This document shows positions 46,200 through 58,800 of a DNA stretch of 64,000 nt, one piece after another (positions within the stretch are counted from its first letter, which is position 1; each line of letters starts with the position of its first letter). Made by a program: the position numbers and the translations under genes. The notes beneath the pieces are model-generated. The model was not told the DNA's origin. It did not search any database and was given only the letters and a program-made list of their open reading frames with translations. The stretch is from Neopestalotiopsis rosae (lineage: Eukaryota > Ascomycota > Sordariomycetes > Amphisphaeriales > Sporocadaceae). Where the stretch lies: contig JALGAS010000004.1 of assembly GCA_023078685.1 (NCBI GenBank), forward strand, positions 744,001 to 808,000, given 5' to 3'.

Positions 46200-47934
46200 A
46201 TGCCTCCAAGTCAAGTACCAATCACTGGCAAGACCAGACTGGCCATCGAGTCTCTGGGTACGGTAGAAGGATGGCAATTCCAGAACGGCGTCCAGCAGTA
46301 TGCTGGAATACCATATGCAACCCTGCCCAAACGTTGGACACGGGCGCGTCTCCAGACATCGTGGCCGGATGACTTTCATGACGGTACCAAGCTCGGGTAA
46401 GTAAAATTCATGGGCTGCTCCCTCTGCAATGTGATCTCCAAAGTCTTGAAACTGACTTTCTCGTAGCTCCAGCGCCCCCAATCCTCCAGAGTATAACCAA
46501 GGCACGGACGTGCTCATCCCCGTAGCCAAGGTGCCTCACTTTGATCGCCCTATTGAGGACGAGCTGAGTTGTCTTGTTATGAGCATCACCGCGCCTCCCA
46601 GAGTGGACGGCGAGAAGTTCCCGGTCATGGTGTATATCCACGGCGGATCCTTCTTGTACGGAGGCGCCAATGAGCCAGTGTTTGACGGGGTCAACTTCGC
46701 GTCGCACTCCGTCAGTCGAGGCACTCCCGTGGTGGCCGTCAACTTTAATTATCGCGTCGGTCTCGGTGGCTTCCTCGCTTCCGAGGCGATACGTCAGGAT
46801 CTGGCCAAGGACGGTTTTACAGGCGTAGGCAACTTTGGTCTGTGCGATCAGCAAGTAGCGCTCCACTGGGTGCAGAAATACATTTCTGCCTTTGGAGGCG
46901 ACGCCGACAATGTCACCATATACGGAGAGTCCGCTGGTGGTATGAGCGTCTCCCACCAGATCGCGGCCAAGACCCCAGCTCCCTTTCACCGGGCTATTGC
47001 CATGTCCGGCCATCTCAACACCATCCCGACGTGGCCACTCGAACATCACGAAAAGCATTACCGGGCATTACTGACGTATCTGAAAATTAATCCCGATTCT
47101 CCGACGTCGTTGGATGAGCTGCGTGCCATTCCTCAGGAGAAGGTGTCGGCAGCAACCTTACACGTCGAAGGCATATTTGTCTGCACCGGCAACCCTTGTG
47201 ATGACGGTGTGTTCCATGCAACTTCACCATCGTTCAATCGAATCAGTTCGCCTCCCGATTGGCTCAAGGCATATATGGTTGGAGACGTGTTGGATGAGGG
47301 TATGATATTCCATGAAAGCTTTGAGGAAGACAACTTTTCGTCCGTCCGCGAAATATTGTCATCTCACTGCGGGCCTGATGCAGCAAGTACAATCCTTAAC
47401 TTGTACAACATTACTGCAGAAACTCCAACGGACCAGTTTGTTTTAAGTATGGAGGAATTGGCTGGAGACACGACCTTCAAGACTCACAATTGGGTAGCGG
47501 CCCACCGCTCCAAGATCCCGCAGACATTCGGATATCACTTCGATAGGCCGTGTACTCACGACAGCCCGCTCAAGGGCTTGGCTTATCATGCACTCGACCT
47601 GCTCTACCTGTTTCTCAATTTTGATGAACACGTTTCTCCACAGCAGCAAAAGCTCGGTCGGTCCTTGGCAGATCACTGGATCGATTTCGCATACGGCAAG
47701 GATCCATGGCCACGCATAAGTGCTGGCGCATCGTGGATGCGCTATGGCGCTGACGACTCTTGCCAAGTGGTCACCGAGACTGAAGATGAGCCTGTGCGGC
47801 GATACTCGCGGATGCAAAGGATTATTGACATGGGGATTTACGAGGAGCTGATTGCAGCGGTCGATAGAATCGCGGTTAAGAGGGACCGGATGGGTAAATT
47901 TGAATGGGCACCTCCTAAGATGATTGTAGAATAG
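46200..47934 (+). CDS. Type-B carboxylesterase/lipase
   Basis: Exons 46200-46396 and 46467-47934 (GTAAGT donor, CGTAG acceptor) give 554 residues. The ATG at 46200 is used instead of an upstream TTG. The alpha/beta hydrolase core has the oxyanion-hole YIHGG (residues 122-126), the nucleophile elbow GESAGG (Ser221) and a late Asp-rich loop with a probable catalytic His near THDSPLKGLAYH. The N-terminal EGWQFQNGVQQYAGIPYA is the standard start of the family, with no secretion signal before it, so the enzyme is probably intracellular. It hydrolyses carboxylic esters. With the methyltransferase, acetyltransferase and oxidoreductase nearby, it may open an ester substrate of this block. Confidence 0.9.
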
Positions 47935-47961
47935 TTCTTAATCGCCACGCAGATTGATGCC

Positions 47962-50250
47962 TCAAAAGCGAGGCCTTTCAAGCATGGGATGTTCGGCAAG
48001 ATTTGCCCAAAAGTCCAGCTCAAACTCCCAAGGTTCGGCATTGACCCATGGCGCCCACTCTCCAACTCTATCGACGTTCAATGACGGATCCGCAGGAGTG
48101 AGGTTTGTTTCCGCGGGCCCTTGTGAGTGATTCACAGGCATGACCGAGTCGAGCAAACTCTGCAGGGTGTGTGTCGCTTGCGTGAACAGATCGAAGTTGG
48201 GGTCTTCAGTCCCAGCCACGGCTCCTAGTCTGATCTCATTGACCAAAACCGTTAGATTCTGTAGCATCTCAGAGCGATGCGATAGCTCGATATTGCGAAT
48301 ATTAGATACTTTTAACAGCGCAAGCGATACAATCCCAGCCGCCGGCAGTCCGTAAAATGCGACCTAAGAGCTGTCAATTGAAGCTATTACGCCCAGCTCT
48401 TATTCAAGATCTTACCTTCCAAATCAGACACGTGCCGGAATTGACGAGACGGTTGCGCAATACGACCGCTTCAGCAACAAGAGTGAGCATGCTCCTCGCC
48501 GTACCAAGAAGCGAGTCGTCGGGCTCGGCGATGTTGCGCAGCGAAGCCAAGTCTAGTAGAAATCTTGTGTGTAGATAATCAAGCCTGGTATTGACCAGGA
48601 AGTCGCGTTCGAAGGGACTCAATGCGCAGTCTTTTAGGCTGCCATGCAACTGGAAATGTGATGGCAGGGCAAGCCATTGATTCTCAACCTTGTCTCGGAG
48701 GTCGCTATGGGCTCGAGTTAGCTCATCCGCAAAGTGTATGTGAGCTTCTTGACTGACATTGTTTTCTCAGCGCGGCATTGGAGATCCCGAGTTCGAAATA
48801 ATCCCAGTATTTCTTCCTTCAAGAACGCGAACACGGCAGCACAACATGTGTCGGCTGTATAATTGATTGAATCGGTGTTGCGGAGAATGTGAGAACCTGG
48901 GCTCTGTGGTGTTGGATCGGCCGGCTCCGATCTTTCAGTCTCGCGAGACAGGTTTGTGTTCTGCGTCCAGATTTCGGGGTCATTCACCGGAAGCTGTAGC
49001 GTGCAATAAGACTTGACAATTCGTGGCGGTCGCCCTAGAAAGATGGCCAGGCTCTTGTCCCCGGTATATATCCTCGAAAGGGTCCTTTTTCGCAGTTGGT
49101 CGATGAAAGGTGGGATGGTCGGGGTATCCTCATCGGTTCTTTCGTGATATCCAAGGGCATAGAGAGAGCTTGCGAGATCCCCCATTCTCCGCCATGAGTA
49201 ATAGCCTTAATAAACATGGTGTTAGTTGTATGTGTCACTAAACGAGCCTGATGACCTACTTTGATCACCGTAGACTTGTGAATATACGATGAAATTCTCG
49301 TACTGCAGCACCAATTGAAGATCGTTTAGGCAATCAAGGCCCAAGCAGACCTCTAGACAGTCGTCTCCGAGCCGAGCAAGGTCTCTGATGATGTCACGAC
49401 GCTGTTCCTCGCTCTTGTACAGGGCTGGGAAGAAGGGAATGTCTAGTGCGGCCCGGGAGGCTGCTGCAAGAAAGATGCCAGTTGATTCCCAACGGACATT
49501 ATCACCGTTCATCTGCGACAGGTAGTTGGTGACGGTGGTGTTCCTATGTACTACTAAGGACCTGGAAGTGTTTCTGAGGAGCAAGTCGGCAGTCCGGGTA
49601 GCCCACGTACAATTGCCGTCGCAGTCGTTTGGTACCTCCTGTGCAAGGCGAGCCACTGCTTCGGTACAGCATAATACAAAGTGCTCGGCAAGTGGCAAGT
49701 TTGCCCCGGTCGCAAGCCAGAATTCGATGAGTGCTTTTAGATTGACAACATCCAGATCACTCAATCTAGTAAGCACATCAGCGCCCCTTTGTAACGGGAC
49801 TCGATCGCGCTTCAATTGACGGCCACCCGTCGACCTTCTACGGCCAGCGTCAGCTACCGAGCTACTCGGCATGAGATTAGTGCTGGAGGAAACATGGCGG
49901 AAAATGGTCGAATGACTGGAGGAGCCGAGAAATCCAGGGTTTGGATAATGCTGCTGTTGGGCCCTTGTCGTCTGTGGGTTGCTGTCAGGCAAACCAGTAG
50001 AACGAAGGCTCCTGGGAGTACTTGAGGTTGGGACCGTCAGCAAAGCACTGTCTTCGTTTTCGGCATCTTGTGATGCCGAAGAATCGCGGCCTCTCTTCCT
50101 CCGTTTAAAGGGTAGAGCGCGGTAGACACAGGCTTCACCTTGCCCGCGGCTTTGGCAGCGTAGACATATGGGCTGTTCGTGCCCGCAGGCGACTTTGGAA
50201 TGTCTGCAGGGCTCACATGCGGCGTGTCTTAGATTAGGCACTCTGGGCAT
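47962..50250 (-). CDS. Zn2Cys6 transcription factor with middle homology region
   Basis: Four exons, 50250-49260, 49205-48758, 48704-48416 and 48363-47962, give 709 residues. The ATG at 50250 is used; the frame extends to 50304 only through GTG. The zinc cluster has cysteines 12, 15, 22, 29, 32 and 41 (ACEPCRHSKVACGHEQPIC). A basic linker (KRRKRGRD) is likely the nuclear signal. The segment SYYSWRRMGDLASSLYALGYHER, restored by splicing, is the typical middle-homology region of fungal C6 factors. The third intron removes a 53-bp stretch ending in GCTAAC...CATAG. It is tail-to-tail with the carboxylesterase and may regulate it. Confidence 0.85.
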
Positions 50251-50702
50251 GGTGGGAAATTCGCAATTGTTACGAGGGCCCGATTGCGCTGCATTGCCAA
50301 ACACGGCGAGTTCGGCAAAACGAGGAGAAAGCTGATGAGCGGGATCTAGTAATCAAGCAGGCCAAAATGACAACGGCTACAAGTTTGCGCCGATTTCAGC
50401 GACATAGATTTTACTGACTGAAGCTAAGTGTGGTAGACTTTTTGCTAGAAGAAATCGCTCTAGGGCCGAATGCGCCGAATACGCCGAACAGTTAAATACA
50501 GAAGACTTCACTCCCCCACTGGAAACCCCACAGTGGCAGGGAAGCGCTAAGGCAGCGTTGGCTGGTGCCGCTGGGCGCCATAATACTAGTGCCATTACTG
50601 CAGATGCGCAGTGCAAATGGTGCCGTTGCGTTGCCACCGTACAGAAGGCTAAAGCCTCAATTGACAAGAAGCAAAATGATGTTATAAAATTGCACTATAT
50701 TT
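50251..50702. other. Intergenic
   Basis: Promoter of the Zn2Cys6 gene (-) and 3' side of the amidohydrolase pseudogene (-). No separate gene. Confidence 0.55.
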
Positions 50703-51648
50703 TCAAAGCCTAGCTTTCAACTTATTCAAGTCCACTCGAGGCAATTTCAAAACCCGGACTGCATTGTGTCCCATAAAATCTTCCAAGTTCTCTTTCTTAA
50801 TGCCATCCTTGGTGCCGGCAAGATAGTTGTTGACATTATCGACGCAGTCCTTGAGCCCGAGCTGAGGAAAGTTTGTCCCAAACATGACTTTTTTCCTGCC
50901 CGTTGTGTTGGCAAATTTGATAGACTCGGGTGCATAGTACCTGGGAGACCATGCGCTAGTGTCAATGTAGACATTTTTATGCTTCCAAGCCACGGCCACC
51001 GTCTCGGCCGCCCAAGGATAGCCTATGTGACCCATGATGATCTTGAGGTCGGGGAATTTGAGAGCTATGGTGTCAATGTAGGGGATCGGACGGCCGACTT
51101 CACTGGGACATGCCGGTCCCGTGTGGCCTACCTGCGTGAGGAAGGGCACGTCGAGCTCAATGCACTTGACGTACAGTGGCCAGTAGTGCGCGTCGGCAGG
51201 AGGCAGATTCCACAGCCACGGAACGACTCGTAGGCCGACGAAGCCTTCGACCTTGACATAGTGTTCTAGGTTAGTTCCTTGACGGCTTCGACGGGCTTGT
51301 GAAGATCAACAGCAGCCAGGCCAAATATGCGGTTCGGGTATGCCCGGGTATACTGGGCAACCTCCTCGTTGGAAAATATCATCTGTCCCGGACGGCTTCA
51401 AGCGGACAGGCAAATCTGTGCAACTCCGGCCTCGTCCATCATGGCAATGAGCTCTTGTGGGGAGCGTCGCTGATTGGCAACATCGGGAACGGAGTGGCTG
51501 TACTCGAAAAGACCGGCAACTTCAGGTACAGCGGCGCCTAGCTGAATTGAAAGTCAGTGAAGATGATTCGAATGTGATCAATGTATCTTACTCCAGGCAG
51601 ATTACACCAGACATCGACGATGGGATATTGATACTTGGGCGGCGCCAT
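50703..51648 (-). pseudogene. Amidohydrolase-2 (metal-dependent hydrolase/decarboxylase) pseudogene
   Basis: Exon 1 is 51648-51592 and the intron 51591-51542 (GTAAGA...TTCAG). The body then reads in family-like frame (SPQELIAMMDEAGVAQICLSA), but a TGA at 51400-51398 sits where the family normally has Trp (LSA-W-SRPGQ). The sequence after the stop stays recognisable in the same frame (MIFSNEEVAQYTRAYPNRIFGLAAVDL). Near 51267-51275 five extra bases (around CTAACCTAG) shift the frame. The rest (EHYVKVEGFVGLRVVPW to LKARL) is open to 50703. The intact parent would be a TIM-barrel amidohydrolase-2 protein of about 310 residues, a family including aromatic acid decarboxylases. No splicing I could find removes both lesions without deleting conserved sequence. 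A sequencing error in two places is the alternative. Confidence 0.75.
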
Positions 51649-52325
51649 TGTGCAAGGATAGTCTACACTGGATTGCATGTGACTAAATTTGTGTGTATAC
51701 TAAGGTGTTGACTTAGATATCAGTGAACGTGGGAGGCGAAATATGCCAAACCGAGTAGAGAGTAGGAGCCACGGCGACGAATATAGCCCCGCAATCAGAA
51801 GGCTTCCCACTATTAGCCGCGGGAGAAGCATATGGTATTTATTATGTTATAGCAATTGGGGTTGACTCGCTCCGTCCCCACACGGGGTATTCGGCGTGGT
51901 GCAGCCCTTGCTGCTCATATCCCCGCGCCGAACAGTCCGAGTTGGCCTCCTCTGCAAACTGCAATGGTCCCAAGGCCGCTCCCGAACAAAAGGGTTAGGT
52001 TCTCCGACAATGGTTAACTATGACAAAGCTTTTTAAGAAAAAGTCTCTATTCGAATTCTCGTGAATCATTTCCATGTCAAACTAGTCGTACAGACGCACT
52101 CCACTCTGGCCGATGAAGGCCTGTCATGCCATTGTGAGGAAACTAAGGCGATGAATTGCTCTGGCCGAAGACACCGAGAAATAATCCAATATGCAAAATT
52201 TTCTCGTGCGATATAATGCTATAAGATGAATGGAGTATTGATTTGGAATATCACTTGAGTAGACATTGCTTTTAGACTATTTATCAAAGTTCTCCAATCG
52301 TGCCTTCATCTTGCAGGAACGTGCC
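51649..52325. other. Divergent promoter region
   Basis: Between the amidohydrolase pseudogene (-) and the monocarboxylate-type MFS gene (+). No additional feature. Confidence 0.55.
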
Positions 52326-53820
52326 ATGCAAATAACCATGAAGTCCGAGAAAGCAACCAGATCGTGGCCGCAGCCTGCTATGCGATCTTCTACGCCTGAT
52401 GTCAACGATGAGACTGCTCATAAATGCGCCGACGATAATTCCATTCCCGACGGAGGCCGTGGTTGGTTAGTTTTGACCGGCTGTACCATTGTCGCATTCT
52501 GGTCCATCGGCACCGCGCAATCCTGGGGCGTATACCAGAGCGCTCTGCTCGCAGCAGACGTTTCATCATCCATCAACCTCTTATTTGTCGGATCGCTTTC
52601 AACAGGAATCGTCTCTGCCTTTGCGATTCTGTATTCGCTACTGACGAGACTCGTGGGACCCCGAAAGACTGGCATGGCTGGCATCCTGCTCATGAGTCTG
52701 AGTGGAGCCATCAGTAGTGTTGTTTACACAGACGTTAGAGCACTCTTCGTGTCATACGGCGTCATTATGGGAGTTGGTATGGGGTGCGTACAAAAGTTTT
52801 GCCTTTGTCATTCGTGAATTGAATAAATGTACTAAGTTTCTGGATACATAGATTGACCTTTACGACCGTCGCCGTGGCCCCGACACAATACTTCCTGAAG
52901 AAACGTGGTCTCGCCAACGGAATCGTTTTCGCTGGTGGCGGTCTCGGAGGAGCGGTGATATCTTACAGCATGGAAGCTTTGATACAACACATTGGTATCC
53001 CCTGGGCGTTTCGGGTTCATTGCCTCCTGGTCGCCACGACCGGACTACCCGCCGCGTACTTGATTCGCGAGCGTGTCCCATACCAGCCAGCAAAACTTGT
53101 GGAGTGGTATGTGACATTTATCGCATGGAGTATTTCATTCACTAATGATCGTGTAGGAGCATGTTCAAGTCACCTGTATTCGTCTTGCTATTTCTTACCG
53201 GGTTCATCGCCTTATTCCCACTCTTTGTTCCTCCGTTCTGCATTGTCCTATTTTCCCAGTCGATCGGCTTGTCGTCTACGGTAGGAGCAGGATTGGTAGC
53301 TGGGTTCAATCTGTCATCAGCTGTCGGACGAATCGCTTCTGGGTTTCTGTGCGACATACTGGGTCCATTGAACGTTCTTCTCATGACATTATTATTGCTA
53401 GGTCTGACCATGTTACTCGTCTGGCCATTCTCAACCACACTCGGATTGGCCATTCTTTTTGTCGTGCTGAGTGGTGTATTCGTTGGCGCATTCTTTTCCA
53501 CAATGCCGACCGTCGTTGGTCACACCTTTGGCTCTGCCAAAATGTCAGTCACAATGGGCATGATCTTAACGGGCTGGACAGGCGGTTATGTTATGGTACG
53601 TTTTCACGCACTATCGCCAATGTCATAACTAACGAATGGGTAACAGGGTTCACCAATTGCCGGATATATCATCGACGCTAATGGAGGCTATGATCGAGGC
53701 ATACTGCCGTACCGGCCTGCAATGTACTACGCTGGATCGTTCGCTCTTGTCGCTGCGGGTTTAGCTGCCACGGCCAGACATCGGATCAGCAAGGGTATCA
53801 AAACCGATTTGTTGCCTTAG
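52326..53820 (+). CDS. MFS monocarboxylate-type transporter (MCT/Mch-like)
   Basis: Exons 52326-52783, 52852-53106, 53157-53595 and 53647-53820 give 441 residues. The upstream frame starts at TTG, so the ATG at 52326 is used; 52338 is possible. The opening PDGGRGWLVLTGC motif just before TM1 is diagnostic for the MCT branch of the MFS. It is followed by GVYQSALLA and, in the second exon, APTQYFLKKRGLANGIVFAGGGLGG. About twelve membrane segments. The family carries monocarboxylates or related acids across the plasma membrane or vacuole. Beside an amidohydrolase relic of the aromatic acid decarboxylase type, an organic acid importer is a reasonable guess. Confidence 0.87.
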
Positions 53821-53872
53821 GCTAAGAACTCAATATACATGTATCCGTCCTCTTCTCTGAAAAATCTTTGAT

Positions 53873-54908
53873 TTACTTGCGACAATATGCCACGTTAACC
53901 TTTCCAACCATCTTGGCCGGCAGAGTAGGATGCCAAGTCTTCAAGTCGTCCATCATCAACGCCTGCGTCTTCAATACCTCCTCATCTGTCATCTGGCTAA
54001 TGATCCTCGCCGCCATGGGCAGTTTGGTCAACAAGAAGCGACAAATCATATCATAGTCATCAAGCGCCAAGTAGTTTTCAATCTCGATTACCTCGATATC
54101 TTTGAAGCCGGCCTCGGTGAGGCGCCGCGTCACATCGTCGGCCGAGGAACAGCCATTTGTTGGCGCGTCCATATTCAAGTCGGGGCGTACCCTCAACGGG
54201 TACATGGAAAGCTTGACCCACTCGCTGCTCTGCAGGGACGACATGGCGACCACGCCTCCGGGAGCGACGACACGCTTCATGGCGCGAATGGCTTTGGCGG
54301 GATCTCTGTGAGGTTCTGGGTCAGGGACGACTGCGCCAGTTCATACCAAGGAGCTAGCGTGCTTACGGGACTAGGAAGAGGACGAAGCCACACAGCATAT
54401 GGCTGACAGAATCATCCCCAAAGGCGGCGCAATCGTGGATATCAACCTCGACAGTTTCGGCACGCTGCCAGTATACGTTGCCCTTGTCGACTTCAGCCTG
54501 CTTGCGCGCGTTGTACTGAGCCAGCATTTGCGCATTGCTATCGGCTCCAATCACCTTGGCAGTAGCTGCAAGTCGACCGTGATGCGCTTGCAAGACCGCG
54601 TTCGTGACCTGTAGCCGTCTCAGTCATTGCCCGAAATTCTCCAAGACCTTGCTCTTACCTGGCCAGGGCCACAACCCATGTCAACAATGGTGGTGGCATC
54701 GGAAAAAGACAAGAGTTCGTGACTGTAGTGAGCCATGTGTTCAGCGGGTGCGACACCAGGACCAGCCGTGATCTGTTGCATCATGGCTGGCGCAATGGTA
54801 GACCACTCGGTGTGGGTGATATCTGCATAGCGCCGCTTGTCAGTCCAAGGCAAAACAGACCAGTATGAGGGGTCTGGGATACACACGTTTTGGTGCCTGG
54901 TCCGTCAT
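53873..54908 (-). CDS. SAM-dependent methyltransferase, class I
   Basis: Exons 54908-54887, 54822-54659, 54608-54367 and 54305-53873 give 286 residues. The first exon is only 22 bases. Its junction (MTDQAPK-HITHTEW) is inferred from a GTGTGT donor and a GCAG acceptor preceded by CTGAC. Motif I is VDMGCGPG (residues 54-61), with the acidic post-I residue in VIGADSN. The C-terminal APGGVVAMSSLQ is motif III-like. It resembles the UbiE/Methyltransf_11-25 group that methylates small molecules. It is convergent with the MCT-type gene. The substrate is unknown; it may tailor a compound of this block. Confidence 0.85.
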
Positions 54909-55894
54909 GCTGGAAGTCTTCCGAGTGATTGAGCAGAAGTGAATGGAGCTTTGTATCGTGTGATAATAGCTCTTGACGGTACCCAAAGACACATTGACGA
55001 GTTGACATAAACTATTGAGTCAATCTTTTGTTTTTGAGGGGAAGAGTGTTCAGAAGATGGATTACTATCCACCTAGCATAACGGCATAACGATGACACTT
55101 CTGCTGTGCCGTAGTGTACCCACCCCACTACCACAAACGCGCGTGACGATGGTACTCATCATGATTGGAACTGAATTAATTCATCCATCATATTGGACTA
55201 CAGAGATGCAAATACCCCAGTAATGAAGGGTGCGGTTGTAGTCGAATATCTTGAGTCTGGTTATTCTCTTTGAGTCCAGGTCGAGCATTGGGAGTGCACG
55301 GTATGTAGGCGCATAAGCATGCAGAAACTCCTAGCTTCTGTCTCCAGCGAGTGTCAAGATGGCCATGAGAGTAACTCAGCTCAAGCTTCTGTTTTTGATG
55401 TATTGAGTTCCAGGGATTCAAAATACAATTCAGATAAGTTCAATATGTCTGTCTAAGCACAGCTATTGATCGACAAACATTCACTAATGACTTATCTAGG
55501 CCGGTGTCTGGCCATCTCTCACGTGAATGCTCACGATACATTGTCCTGGTCATGCAATCGGTCATTGAGACATGATCTGTATGGAATTGACTATCGCCTA
55601 CTTCTGACATGATGATACAGGGTGGCAGCCTTAGGCGCCAGTCCCACTAGTAGATAGCCGGTGCAGCTTGAGCTTGGGTGAGCTTCCCAGCTTCCTCATC
55701 TCACCACCCATTCGGTAGTCATCAACAGAGTTGATTCCCGCCATCCACCACATGATGATGCTGTTTCCTGATATACTGACTGGTCCAACTACTCACAAAA
55801 AAGACTATCAGCTTGCCAAATACCAGATCATCCCAAATGACTGTCTCAAGCGATGGCCTCTTGGCATACAAGAACCATTGTTTCCAAATCCATC
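54909..55894. other. Intergenic, AT-rich
   Basis: Separates the accessory block from the helicase gene. Short opposing frames only. No RNA gene or repeat recognised. Confidence 0.6.
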
Positions 55895-58800
55895 TCAAAA
55901 AGTGATCAGGTCACTCTCACAATCACTCTCATCGTCCACATTCTTCTTCTGCAATTGTGCAGCTTGGCCTCCAGTTGCCTCTTCATCACTCGATTCCTCC
56001 CACTCATTGACGTGGCGACCGCGCTTCACTTCAATAGTGGCCTTCTGGAAGAATGCATCGGAAAGTGCATCGGAAAGTCCATGGTCGTTCGAGTCATCAA
56101 CAAGCACTAGCGATTGAGTCTGCTGCTGAATGACGACATCACGTTGACCCGTCAGCCTTTGACCGTCTTGACCAATACGAACAGGTCGGAATGTATCATG
56201 AATGCCCTGATTTGCTTTGACTGTCTGTGCCATTGCTGTAATCGGACTCTTGAAACCTCTGTCGTGGGTTGGGGTCCAGCCCATCCATCTGTTACCAGTA
56301 GTGCCTTCTGGCGAACCCGGAGTCTGGGTGTGACGATCAGAGCTCGCTTGATCTGTCATTGTTGGCATAATTCTCGATTTTTTGAAATGAGCACAATCCT
56401 TCTCGCAAAAACAATCGTTTCCGCAAATATTTTTGCAACCATGACCACACTGAAGTTTTCGCTCGCATGCATGTTGACAGATGAGCTTGTCATGCGACAT
56501 GGGATGGCAAAGGCGTTCGCACTTATGACCGCACGGCTCAAACTTCTCCGTGCACTTCTCCAAGCAACCGCCATGTCGGGTTTGGAGGTCTTCAGCGTTC
56601 GCAGCGTACGTAATGCGACCATGCTTCTGGCAGCGCAGCGGGAGACTTGGACTGACTTGGCTGAATCTACCAAGACTTTCGAACACTCGTTGAACATTGC
56701 CCCACATGAATCGTGAAGTCTGAGTGGCAGTTGCGAGGTTACCAATATTGCCGAAGACGTAAAAGCCACGCTTTGCACGGCTGATGGACACAACGCTGCG
56801 ATTCATGTCGCCAACAAAACCAGCGACAGGGTGATTCTTGTGCAGATTACTGCGGACCAGTGACAGGAGTACAATGTCGTTCTCCTCACCTTGATAGGCG
56901 TCAACAGTGGCGACACAGACATTTCGCTGTACTTCAGCGCCGAACAAAGGCAGCATATACCGCCGCATGAGCTTTCTGATCTTCTTGACCTGGCCGCGAT
57001 AAAAGGTCAAGACAGTGATCTGTTCGGGAAGGACCTGATTCTGCAGCAAGTAGATTGCGAAGCGAACAACCATCATTGCCTCATCGACGTTGAGCTTGCT
57101 AAAGGACTCCGAATCTGTGCTCTCTAGCCAATCATGGTTGAATAGGTACATGTTGGCGGCCATGCCAGGAACATCGGGGCGTAGCTTCTTGTCCATGACA
57201 ATAGGATGGTCGCCCAGTTCAGGGTAGAAAGGGTTGAGCACAGATCGAATCTCCGGGATCATGCGGCGTTGCTGGTTGAGGACGGTATAAGGCAACTGTC
57301 GATACTCCACCAGACGCTCAAACATGGAAACAGTCAAGTTGTGGAATCCGTCTGCCAGACCAGGCACACTGCAGTGCGGGACCAACTGCTGATGGTCACC
57401 AACAAGAATGAGCTGTTGAAGAGTGGGCAGAAGTGCAGCAGCAATGTGTGCTTCGCGACTTTGAGCAGCTTCCTCAATTAGCATCGTCTCGGGGCCCAGA
57501 GCTGCAAGAAGGCCACGGTACTTGGAAAGACCAGTGGTGGTGCAGCCGATGACATGGATTCCCTTCAACTTAATACACTCAACATCTCTCTTCCACCCAC
57601 TGATTCTCAAGTTGTTGCACACACGAATGTAATTGCCGAAGAGTTGGAGCAAGGCCTCGGAACGTGCATCCAACAACTTATTATGCCAGTATTCGTAGAC
57701 TGAACCGCGCCATTTCTGAGGTATCTCCCATAGATCGCTTTTCGCGAGGTGGCGAGATAATAAGGACGTGTTTGCAGCAAGGCCTTCGGAGCTCGCTCCG
57801 CCCCACTTGCGCTTGATCTGAATGAACCGACCTTGTAAGCGGATGGAGTCACTACTGGTATCGTTCGCTGGATCGTCGACATCAATTCCCCACTCTGCGG
57901 CGTCTACACCATCAAGACGCTCATCCAACGGCTCGTCGACATCGAAAACTGGCTGCTTGATGTGAATCTGAACATCTCGAGCGGAATCGTCCAACCACTC
58001 AGCCATGACACCTGATGGTCTTCCCGTCTCTGGGGTCCAACCCCAAGACTCGCCAGAGATGGAGTCGAACTGATCATTGGTAATGACCCCATACTCGTGC
58101 AAGACAGCCGGGTCGATGAGCTCCTTGGAGAATATCTCTGCAACCGCTAGTTCGATTTCACGGACGATCCTGTGTCGAGCCGCGTTGACGTTGTTGTAGT
58201 CACGACTTTGGATGGACTTTGTGTTGTGTCGGAGGTTGAAGAGACTATATGCCTTCATATCTTCATCTCTAGTCCTACCTCCAAGGCGGACCACACTCAC
58301 CCCAAGTTTGATGAGATGGCTCAGGATCTGGTCTACGGCGTGATTCGTCTCAGCGGCCACCACAATGACGTTGTCCGGGCTCTTTCTCATCCCCGCCGTC
58401 GAATTGTTGACCATGCACTGAAGGGCCTGGACTGACGTGTATGTCTTGCCCGTTCCTGGCGGGCCTTGACAGATTGCAAGCTCCTTCGTCAACAACCGAT
58501 GAACTGCTTGCAATTGAGAGCCATCGAGGTTGGTGTACTGGCTTATGTCGTCCGGGATCCCATCGCTAACGTCGAAGTTGCTGTACTTGGCAAGAGTCTC
58601 GTGTCGCCGGGCGCGGTCAGTGGGGAGATGGTGGAGAATTGGTGTGAGGTCCATTTTGGGGTTTTTGCGGATGAATTGAGGAGAAGAATCCTGTATGCTG
58701 CCTTCCACGAGGTACCGAAGGAGTGGGCTCGTCAACTGTGCCCTGGCAACATGTTGTAGCCCTACAAGTGCGTGGCGAACAGACTCAAAGAAGCCACTTC

